From an uncultured Lachnospiraceae bacterium (GTDB lineage: Bacteria > Bacillota > Clostridia > Lachnospirales > Lachnospiraceae), in NCBI GenBank assembly GCA_946616305.1, contig CAMOIV010000006.1, forward strand, positions 1-32,323: 32,323 nt of DNA. Reading direction: 5' to 3'. The notes under the pieces were generated by a model. The model made no database searches and was not told where the DNA came from. It worked only from the letters and a program-made list of their open reading frames with translations. Shown one piece after another: positions 25,376 through 32,323 of the stretch (the first letter of the stretch is position 1; every line of letters begins with the position of its first letter). A program made the position numbers and the translations under genes.

Positions 25376-27153
25376 AAGGTATCATAGAAAAGATCAGATA
25401 TATATTTAACAGGAAGCAGCAAAATACCATGATACTGCTTCTTGCAGGGATATTCGTGGGAGCGGTCTTTGAGCTCTTCGGAGTATCTCTTTTCATGCCG
25501 CTTGTTGAAGTGATATCGACTCCCGATAAGATAAGATCCAGCAGGATCCTCAGTCATTTTGTGGATGCACTGTCTCTTGAGGATATGACACAGGTATTTG
25601 TGGCTCTGGCCGTTGCCATCATTATCATCTACGTGGTGAAAAACGTTTATCTGAGCGTGCTCTATTATTTCCTTTACAGGTTTATATTCAATAACCAGCT
25701 TGTCATATCTACAAGGCTCATCAGCTGCTATCTGCGCAAGCCCTACGCATATCATCTTGATAAGAACACCTCCGAGATGATCAGGAATATCATGATGGAT
25801 ACAGAGAGGCTGTTCCAGCTGATCCTGCAGTTCATGAACCTTATGTCGGAGCTTTTGATGTCTCTGCTTTTGATCATCTACCTGCTGCTTTCGGATACTG
25901 CCATGACCGTCTCCATTGCCTGCATCCTTACGGTATTCATGGGAGGATACATGCTCCTTACCCACAAGAGGGTCAAGAGATACGGCAAGATAAACCAGGA
26001 CTACGAAGGCAGGATGCACCAGGCTATAGAGGAAGCCCTCGGGGCCGTAAAGGATATCAAGATCCTCCACAGAGAGGACTATTTCGTTGAGAGATTTGAA
26101 AACAGCGGCAGATATAAGATGAGTTCCATAGTGAATATGAACTTTTTCGGAGCGGTGCCCAAGTATCTTATCGAGATGGTCTGTATAGTAGGCATCCTGG
26201 CTGTGATGATAGTAAAGGCACTTATGGGCAATGACATGAATACCATGATCCCCCAGCTTGCGGCCTTTGCAGTGGCAGCCTTCAAGATGCTTCCCTCAGT
26301 AGGCAAGATATCCAATTATCTGAACGGCATAACCTTCCTAACACCATCCATAGATCTTATATACAACGATCTTAAGGATACGGAGGACATGCTGAGGATC
26401 GAACACAAGGATGAGAGCAATGCGCCTGATACCTCCGATGCCGACAGCATAAGCGTGGACCACGTAAGCTTTGCCTATTCCGGAAGCGAGAGGAATGTGC
26501 TGGACGACGTCAGCTTCTCCATACCTGTAGGAAGCTCCGTGGGATTCATAGGAACCACGGGCTCAGGCAAGTCTACCATGGCTGACGTGATCCTGGGTAT
26601 ACTTAAGCCTCAGAAGGGTACTATCCGGTTCGGCAGCATGGACATTGGCGAATATCCCTTCACCTGGTCCAAAAAGCTTGCATACATACCCCAGTCCATA
26701 TATCTTGCGGATGAATCCATAAAGGAGAACATAGCCTTTGGTATCAGGGAGCAGGACATAGATGAGGATAAGGTATGGGCAGCCATCGAGGAGGCCCAGC
26801 TTACCACATTCATCAGATCCCTGCCCGGAGGTATCAATACAGGAGTCGGAGAGAGAGGGGTGAGACTCTCCGGCGGACAGAGACAGAGGATAGGCATAGC
26901 CCGTGCACTTTACGGCGATCCGGAGCTTCTGGTGCTGGATGAAGCAACCTCCGCCCTGGACAATGAGACCGAGAAGGCCGTCATGGATGCTATAGATTCT
27001 CTTCACGGCAGAAAGACCATGATAATAATCGCCCACAGGCTCACCACCATCAAAAACTGCGATCTGATATTTGAGGTAAAGGACGGACAGGTGAGAGAGG
27101 TGGCAAGAGAAGAATTTGAACGCGCCCTCAAGGAGCAGACATTAGATGAATGA
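25372..27153 (+). CDS. ABC transporter with fused TMD-NBD (PglK/MsbA-like lipid-linked glycan exporter candidate)
   Basis: N-terminal exporter TMD; VGFIGTTGSGKSTMADVILGILKPQKGTI; GVGERGVRLSGGQRQRIGIARALYGDPELLVLDEATSALDNETEKAVMDAI. Confidence 0.9.
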   Translation: MKGIIEKIRYIFNRKQQNTMILLLAGIFVGAVFELFGVSLFMPLVEVISTPDKIRSSRILSHFVDALSLEDMTQVFVALAVAIIIIYVVKNVYLSVLYYFLYRFIFNNQLVISTRLISCYLRKPYAYHLDKNTSEMIRNIMMDTERLFQLILQFMNLMSELLMSLLLIIYLLLSDTAMTVSIACILTVFMGGYMLLTHKRVKRYGKINQDYEGRMHQAIEEALGAVKDIKILHREDYFVERFENSGRYKMSSIVNMNFFGAVPKYLIEMVCIVGILAVMIVKALMGNDMNTMIPQLAAFAVAAFKMLPSVGKISNYLNGITFLTPSIDLIYNDLKDTEDMLRIEHKDESNAPDTSDADSISVDHVSFAYSGSERNVLDDVSFSIPVGSSVGFIGTTGSGKSTMADVILGILKPQKGTIRFGSMDIGEYPFTWSKKLAYIPQSIYLADESIKENIAFGIREQDIDEDKVWAAIEEAQLTTFIRSLPGGINTGVGERGVRLSGGQRQRIGIARALYGDPELLVLDEATSALDNETEKAVMDAIDSLHGRKTMIIIAHRLTTIKNCDLIFEVKDGQVREVAREEFERALKEQTLDE

Positions 27154-28132
27154 ACCCGTGCTCTCAGTATTATTCATAACCTATGATCACGAACGGTATG
27201 TCAGAAGAGCCCTGGATTCCGTCCTTATGCAGAAGACGGATTTCGATTTCGAGATCGTTGTGGGAGAGGATCATTCCACGGACAGCACGAGACAGATCCT
27301 TGATGAATACAAAGCAGCATATCCTGACAGGATCAGACTGCTGTACAGATCCAGGAATTTCGGCAGGCCCACTCTCAATGTCTATGAAACTGCCATGGCA
27401 TGCCGGGGCAGATATATAGCAACTCTGGAGGGGGATGATTACTGGATCGATGAATACAAACTCCAGAAGGCAGTTGATTATCTGGAGGAACACAAGGATC
27501 ATTGGGGATGCGCCAATCCCTCCCTGCTTGTGGGAGACGATGAGGAGGAGTTACAGGATACTTCTCCCCTTAATATGTATGATTGGAAAAAGGACGAATA
27601 TACCATAGACGATTATCTTTCCTCGGATATATGGCCGGGTCAGACCGCCTCTGTGGTCACAAGGAATTTCTGGAAGGACGGACTGTACGATTATACGGTC
27701 ATATACAGAGCACATGATTTTATCGATGACGCTTGGATCCTGCTTTTCACACTGCTCCATGGTCCCATACACCGCTTTGATGAGAAGATGTGCGCCTGGA
27801 GATATGTCATGAAGGATGACGGCAAGAACTGGAATTCCCTTAACATTCAGAGGAATAAATACATGCAGGAAACGTATTTTCATGTGGCGAGGCTTTACTG
27901 GCTGGAGCAGTATAAAAAACCGGGTGTGGCGGAAAAGAAGCAGGCACGTTATTATTTCAAGCTGGGTACTTCCGTCTTTGTAAAGCACCCGTCAGGTGAA
28001 TCCTTTAAGCTGTTCCTTACGGTGCTTAAATATGATCTCTTTCATGTGATGCTTCATCTGCCAAAGCCGGCACTGACGGAGGAAACGGGAGCATGGACCG
28101 TGGGAGAGCTTCCGGAGGTGACAGAATACTGA
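27146..28132 (+). CDS. GT2 family glycosyltransferase
   Basis: VLSVLFITYDHERYVRRALDSVLMQKTDFDFEIVVGEDHSTDSTRQIL; GRYIATLEGDDYWIDEYKLQKAVDYLE. Confidence 0.92.
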   Translation: MNEPVLSVLFITYDHERYVRRALDSVLMQKTDFDFEIVVGEDHSTDSTRQILDEYKAAYPDRIRLLYRSRNFGRPTLNVYETAMACRGRYIATLEGDDYWIDEYKLQKAVDYLEEHKDHWGCANPSLLVGDDEEELQDTSPLNMYDWKKDEYTIDDYLSSDIWPGQTASVVTRNFWKDGLYDYTVIYRAHDFIDDAWILLFTLLHGPIHRFDEKMCAWRYVMKDDGKNWNSLNIQRNKYMQETYFHVARLYWLEQYKKPGVAEKKQARYYFKLGTSVFVKHPSGESFKLFLTVLKYDLFHVMLHLPKPALTEETGAWTVGELPEVTEY

Positions 28133-29022
28133 TGATAGTACAGCAGCTAAACTCCGGACTCGGAAATCAGATGTTCCAGTATGTATTCTTCAGGTCGCTT
28201 AAGAAGGCTCATCCTGAAGTCAGAGTAAAGGCGGACCTTACCTGGTTCAAGTGGAATAACGCCCATCAGGGATATGAACTAAAGAAGCTCTTCGGTATCG
28301 ATCTGCCGGAAGCGGATCCATGGGAGATAGCCATAACTTCCGGGCAGTTCCCCCACACCGTTAAGGGTTACAGATATATCAACCGGGGCCTTAGGATATT
28401 TGATACAAAATATATTGAAAGCCATGTTGTGGACGAGATACCCTTAAAGGACATGAGAGCCTTCGATACAAAAAAGAATCTTTATCTTACGGGCTATTAC
28501 ATATCGGAGGTTTATTACAGAGATGACATGGATGAGATAAGGAAGATATTTTCCTTCTCAAAGGATGAGACATCCAGCTCGTCGGTCATGGCACATAATA
28601 TAACCATGTCACAGTCGGTTTCCATACATGTAAGAAGAGGAGACTATCTGGATCCCATATATAACGGAAAGTTCGATCTGCTGCGGGAGGATTATTACCG
28701 GGCAGCGGTATCGAGGATGAGAGAGATATACGGGCACCCTCATTTCTACATCTTCTCGGATGATAAGGATTTCATAAGAGAAGCCTTTGACTGGATACCG
28801 GAAGGAGAGCGCACGGTTGTATCCGGCAACAACGGAGCGGATTCATGGAGGGATATGTATCTGATGAGCCTTTGCAAAGGGAATATCCTGGCCAATTCCA
28901 CCTTCTCCACCTGGGGAGCGCTGCTTGGAGATCCAAAGGACAGACACGTGATATACCCCTCGGCATATATATCGGGAAAAGACAGTGAGGTAAAGACCTT
29001 CGAAGGATGGGAGAGATTATAG
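28132..29022 (+). CDS. Alpha-1,2-fucosyltransferase family protein (GT11)
   Basis: Start set at the ATG overlapping the upstream TGA (tgATGa); MIVQQLNSGLGNQMFQYVFFRSL, VSIHVRRGDYLDP, FYIFSDDKDFIREAF, LANSTFSTWGALLGD. Confidence 0.93.
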   Translation: MIVQQLNSGLGNQMFQYVFFRSLKKAHPEVRVKADLTWFKWNNAHQGYELKKLFGIDLPEADPWEIAITSGQFPHTVKGYRYINRGLRIFDTKYIESHVVDEIPLKDMRAFDTKKNLYLTGYYISEVYYRDDMDEIRKIFSFSKDETSSSSVMAHNITMSQSVSIHVRRGDYLDPIYNGKFDLLREDYYRAAVSRMREIYGHPHFYIFSDDKDFIREAFDWIPEGERTVVSGNNGADSWRDMYLMSLCKGNILANSTFSTWGALLGDPKDRHVIYPSAYISGKDSEVKTFEGWERL

Positions 29023-29026
29023 GAAC

Positions 29027-30142
29027 ATGAACAAAAAGATCCTGGTAACACGTTCATCCATGCCGCCCATGGATGAATACATAAATGAGATAAAGGAAAT
29101 GTGGGACACTCATTGGCTCACCAATGCAGGTAAGAAGCATGAAGAGCTGAGAGGACTTCTTAAGGATTATCTGGGGGTTAAAGATCTGGAGCTTTTTACC
29201 AACGGTCATATGGCTCTTGAACTGTCCTTAGCCGCACTTGGCCTTAGTTCCGGGGAGGTGATAACATCCCCCTTTACCTTCGTTTCAACCACCAACGCCA
29301 TAGTAAGGAGCGGCCTAAAGCCCGTCTTCTGCGATATCAAAGAGGATGATTATACCATGGATCCCGATAAGATGGAGGCTCTTATAACAAAGGATACCGT
29401 GGCTGTAATGCCCATACATGTGTACGGCAATGTATGCGATATAGAGAGGATACAGGAGATAGCTGATCGTCATGGCCTTAAGGTGATATACGACGCTGCT
29501 CACACCTTCGGTGAAAGCTATAAGGGACGCGGCATCGGCTCATACGGTGACATCAGCTGCTTCAGCTTCCATGCCACCAAGGTATATAACACCATAGAAG
29601 GGGGAGCGGCCTGCTTTGCGGATGCCTCATTGGGTGAGAAGCTGGCACAGATGAGGGACTTTGGCATAGTGGATGAAGAAAGAGTGGCTTATGCAGGCCC
29701 CAATGCCAAGATGCATGAATTCAGCGCTGCCATGGGCATATGCAACTTAAGACACGTTGATGAGGAGATCGCAAAAAGGGCAAAGGTCAGCGCCAGATAT
29801 AGAGAGAGGCTTAAGGACATAGATGGCCTCATCCTCAATCCGGTAAAAAAAGACGTACGATCCAATCATGCCTACTTCCCGGTGGTGTTTGAAGAGGAAG
29901 TCTTCGGTGTCTCAAGAGACGTGGTATTTGATGCATTGAATAAGAACAACATAGGCGCCAGAAAGTATTTCTATCCCATAACAACAGCCGTGGAATGTTA
30001 CCGTGACACATATGATCCTCTTGACACGCCCATTGCCAAAAGGATAAGCGAGAGCGTACTGACCCTGCCCATATACGCAGACCTTACCATGGACGAAGTG
30101 GACAGGATATGCGATGTAGTGGGAGGCTGCCGCAGAGCCTGA
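29027..30142 (+). CDS. DegT/DnrJ/EryC1/StrS family sugar aminotransferase
   Basis: ELFTNGHMALELSLAALGLSSGEVITSPFTFVSTTNAIVRSGLKPVFCDI; PLP lysine DISCFSFHATKVYNTIEGGAACFAD; NNIGARKYFYPITT (FdtB/QdtB-like). Confidence 0.92.
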   Translation: MNKKILVTRSSMPPMDEYINEIKEMWDTHWLTNAGKKHEELRGLLKDYLGVKDLELFTNGHMALELSLAALGLSSGEVITSPFTFVSTTNAIVRSGLKPVFCDIKEDDYTMDPDKMEALITKDTVAVMPIHVYGNVCDIERIQEIADRHGLKVIYDAAHTFGESYKGRGIGSYGDISCFSFHATKVYNTIEGGAACFADASLGEKLAQMRDFGIVDEERVAYAGPNAKMHEFSAAMGICNLRHVDEEIAKRAKVSARYRERLKDIDGLILNPVKKDVRSNHAYFPVVFEEEVFGVSRDVVFDALNKNNIGARKYFYPITTAVECYRDTYDPLDTPIAKRISESVLTLPIYADLTMDEVDRICDVVGGCRRA

Positions 30143-31323
30143 TGTTTAACAACGATATCTATGGGATCTTTTATTCCCTTTCACTGGTGATCTTTCTGCT
30201 AGCTTTATTTATCGTGCCTATAGGAGTAACTGTCCTTGAGGGTATATATCTGGTAGCGGCACTTACCTCTGACAGGGAAAAGTCTAAGAACCTGAGACGG
30301 TCTTTTCTTGCAGTGGACCTCGTGGCGATCACCTTGGCCGTACTTCTGGAGCTTACCTATCTTTCCCTTTGTGACGTGGTCTTTACCGCAGGGTGGCAGA
30401 CCCAGCTTTATAATGAACAACGGCATTCTCCGATATACGCGGAAAGCCTGCCGACTGTCATAGCTGTCCTTATTATTGGACTGGTCGGATTTTGTATCCT
30501 TGGCGTGATAAATGTAAATAAGATCCCGCCCCTGATACCGGTGCTTGCAATGTCCATGATGTATACCGGCCTGATCTTCAGTGTGGTGTTCACCTTTCAT
30601 GTGATGGATCTTAAAGCAAGAGGAATACTGGATCTATACCTGCTCCTTCCGCCCATTAACTTTATCCTTATGGGCATCCGTATAGTGGGGAGCGTAATAC
30701 GTGAATACGAGCCATCACCGGAAAGGCTGGAGCGTATACAGGGATCTTCCCTGCTGTGTTCCATTGAGAAAACCCTGAAGGATGCCAGACTGTGGCCGGC
30801 TGCTGCTCTGCTTTGCATGCTGCCCCTGCTTGGGGTACTCGTGTGCATACTGATGATCTTCGGACAGTCTCCGGATGCTGCCATAAAGGCATTTACGGAA
30901 ACTGCCGATTTCAGGCTGTCTGCAATGACTCCGCCACAGAACATATATTATGATGAGCATTACCTTTGTACTGTGGCAGCGGGTGGAGACCGCAGGATAG
31001 TGAAGCCCCTGCGGATGGGTGTAAGGCACGGACATCCGGTAATAGTCAATCGTCAGCTCTGCGTAGCCAATGCCTTTGAGCAGCTGATGGAGGAGCATAC
31101 ACCGGGACTTCATAAGGCAGTGAGATCTATTTATGACAGGTACGGTTTTCCCGTTGCAAGACTGATACGCAGTAAGATCGCCGCAGACATCGTTTATTTT
31201 ATGATGAAGCCTCTGGAATGGATCTTTCTTATCGTGCTGTATGCCTCCGATGTTTATCCTGAGGACCGGATAGCCGCACAGTATACCGGAAAAAGCATAG
31301 AGGAAATAAGACATGGCGTCTGA
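30142..31323 (+). CDS. Polytopic membrane protein with conserved-looking C-terminal domain (possibly DUF6688-like; uncertain)
   Basis: Start set at the ATG overlapping the DegT stop; at least six hydrophobic segments by eye, then YYDEHYLCTVAAGGDRRIVKPLRMGVRHGHPVIVNRQLCVANAFEQLMEE...IAADIVYFMMKPLEWIFLIVLYASDVYPEDRIAAQYTGKS. Confidence 0.75.
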   Translation: MFNNDIYGIFYSLSLVIFLLALFIVPIGVTVLEGIYLVAALTSDREKSKNLRRSFLAVDLVAITLAVLLELTYLSLCDVVFTAGWQTQLYNEQRHSPIYAESLPTVIAVLIIGLVGFCILGVINVNKIPPLIPVLAMSMMYTGLIFSVVFTFHVMDLKARGILDLYLLLPPINFILMGIRIVGSVIREYEPSPERLERIQGSSLLCSIEKTLKDARLWPAAALLCMLPLLGVLVCILMIFGQSPDAAIKAFTETADFRLSAMTPPQNIYYDEHYLCTVAAGGDRRIVKPLRMGVRHGHPVIVNRQLCVANAFEQLMEEHTPGLHKAVRSIYDRYGFPVARLIRSKIAADIVYFMMKPLEWIFLIVLYASDVYPEDRIAAQYTGKSIEEIRHGV

Positions 31324-32146
31324 ACAGGCAGTTCAATGGTTTCGATCGGCGGGGCTCGTCGCTATAGTCATACTGCAGATCACAGTGATCCTGTTTCTGC
31401 TGTGGAAGGCTCACTCTCTCTCCACGGTTCCAGGGAAGCTCTTCTGGGCAGCCGGATCTGTCCTGGTCATAGGACTGTCTATCCTGTTCGTATTCTGTGC
31501 CATACAGCCGGGTCGGGAGGTAAAGTCTGAGAGCGACGTCCCAAAACAGACACCTGCAGAATTCTCCCCGGCAGGCCCTGACCATTCGGGCAGTGTTGTG
31601 GGATCAGTTTCAACGGATACGGGTCATCAGGATCGCGCCATAGGATCAGTTTCAGCGGATACGGGTGATGGGGATCACGTCCGTGGATCCGTTTCGGCAG
31701 ATAAGGGAGATTCAGGTAATATCACAGAGATTTCTTCGGAGGATATAGGCTCCGATGATATAGTTGAGTCCGCTGTAACGGACTACCGGGCGTTGAGTGA
31801 TCAGACCAGCGACGGCCTTGTAGCGATATACACAAAGGAATTCTCATCCCTCGACGGATATCGGTATCAGACCTCATGGACAACTCACGGAGAACCCGAG
31901 GCCATAGTATATGAGGATGATGACCTGGTCCGGTTCCTCCGCTATGACAGAGAATCCGATAACAAAGAGTGCCTGCTCTATGTGTACTATGAAGCAGAAA
32001 AGGAGGATGGCGGCTACTCCCCTATGGATGCTCATATCCTGGAGATGTATGCCTACGTTAAGGAAAGCGGAGAAGTCATAGCCTCCGGAAGGAGAAAATG
32101 GGAGGATATCGGATCCTCCGAGTACAGGGAAGCTACGGGCGAGTGA
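31313..32146 (+). CDS. Hypothetical protein: two N-terminal TMs, repetitive Ser/Asp/Gly-rich linker, acidic C-terminal domain
   Basis: 11-nt overlap with the upstream gene; TMs VAIVILQITVILFLLW and LFWAAGSVLVIGLSILFVFCA; linker GSVSTDTGHQDRAIGSVSADTGDGDHVRGSVSADKGDSGN; no family recognised. Confidence 0.72.
   Translation: MASEQAVQWFRSAGLVAIVILQITVILFLLWKAHSLSTVPGKLFWAAGSVLVIGLSILFVFCAIQPGREVKSESDVPKQTPAEFSPAGPDHSGSVVGSVSTDTGHQDRAIGSVSADTGDGDHVRGSVSADKGDSGNITEISSEDIGSDDIVESAVTDYRALSDQTSDGLVAIYTKEFSSLDGYRYQTSWTTHGEPEAIVYEDDDLVRFLRYDRESDNKECLLYVYYEAEKEDGGYSPMDAHILEMYAYVKESGEVIASGRRKWEDIGSSEYREATGE
31601..31726 (+). repeat. Three degenerate tandem 42-nt (14-aa) repeats in the linker of the last CDS
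   Basis: ggatcagtttcaacggatacgggtcat.. at 31601, ggatcagtttcagcggatacgggtgat.. at 31643, ggatccgtttcggcagataagggagat.. at 31685; spacing exactly 42 nt. A partial GSVV copy precedes at 31589. Confidence 0.9.
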
Positions 32147-32148
32147 CA

Positions 32149-32178
32149 TTGACTAAACCGGGTAAATAATACTATAAT
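32149..32178 (+). promoter_or_regulatory. Sigma-A-type promoter for tRNA-Ser
   Basis: TTGACT (32149-32154), 18-nt spacer, TATAAT (32173-32178), about 58 nt upstream of the tRNA. Confidence 0.82.
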
Positions 32179-32235
32179 CTATATCTGTTGCCGCCCATCT
32201 CATACCGGGAGAAAGGTGTCAGCAGCATACAAAAT

Positions 32236-32321
32236 GGAGACGTATCGAAGCGGTCATAACGGGGCGCACTCGAAATGCGTTTGCCCTCCGGGGCACGAGG
32301 GTTCGAATCCCTCCGTCTCCG
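32236..32321 (+). tRNA. tRNA-Ser(CGA)
   Basis: Acceptor GGAGACG/CGTCTCC + G discriminator; anticodon arm GCGCA-CTCGAAA-TGCGT with anticodon CGA; long variable arm TTTGCCCTCCGGGGCA; T arm GAGGGTTCGAATCCCTC. CCA not encoded. Confidence 0.95.
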
Positions 32322-32323
32322 TG

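Noticed and set aside
25333-26070. 245-aa minus-strand ORF, His/Lys-rich
   Set aside because: Antisense to the ABC exporter TMD; composition reflects the complement of hydrophobic codons.
32236-32321. tRNA-Leu or tRNA-Sec because of the long variable arm
   Set aside because: The 7-nt loop CTCGAAA gives anticodon CGA and the discriminator is G, consistent with tRNA-Ser; the acceptor stem is 7 bp, not 8.
1-32323. CRISPR arrays, transposons/IS elements, phage genes, defence systems
   Set aside because: No regularly spaced direct repeats of CRISPR length, no transposase/integrase motifs and no defence nuclease modules were seen; the only tandem repeats are in-frame protein repeats.

Overview
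The window is densely coding and almost entirely plus-strand. It looks like a low-GC Firmicute, probably Lachnospiraceae (inferred from gene content and order, not searched). There are four blocks. (1) 1-7912: a 3'-partial mtaB, a NifS/IscS-type cysteine desulfurase and rsmE run straight into a sugar-sensing module: a membrane-anchored PBP-like protein, a YesM/LytS-type histidine kinase, a YesN-type AraC response regulator and a lipoprotein sugar-binding protein. The block ends at a strong intrinsic terminator. (2) 8053-13288: a ChvE/Ggu-like sugar ABC operon (binding lipoprotein, double-NBD ATPase, two tandem permease paralogs). It has a perfect 16-bp hairpin between the binding protein and the ATPase, and a terminator at the end. 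(3) 13304-32146: a promoter followed by about 19 genes with no gap above about 25 nt. It starts as the conserved ireB-ruvX-DUF1292 block, passes through rnjA, a YlbF-family gene, a catalytic-domain-less MltG-like protein, trmR and a U32 peptidase/tRNA hydroxylase. It then continues without a break into a glycan assembly cluster (five GTs including a GT11 fucosyltransferase, a hexapeptide acyltransferase, an AsnB-type amidotransferase, a PglK/MsbA-like ABC exporter and a DegT aminotransferase) and two poorly characterised membrane proteins. (4) 32149-32321: a near-consensus promoter and tRNA-Ser(CGA). I saw no CRISPR array, transposase or rRNA. The best candidates for undescribed biology are the terminal membrane-protein pair (30142-32146), the fusion of the core operon to the glycan cluster, the AsnB inside that cluster, and the sensory/transport arrangement with three binding proteins.
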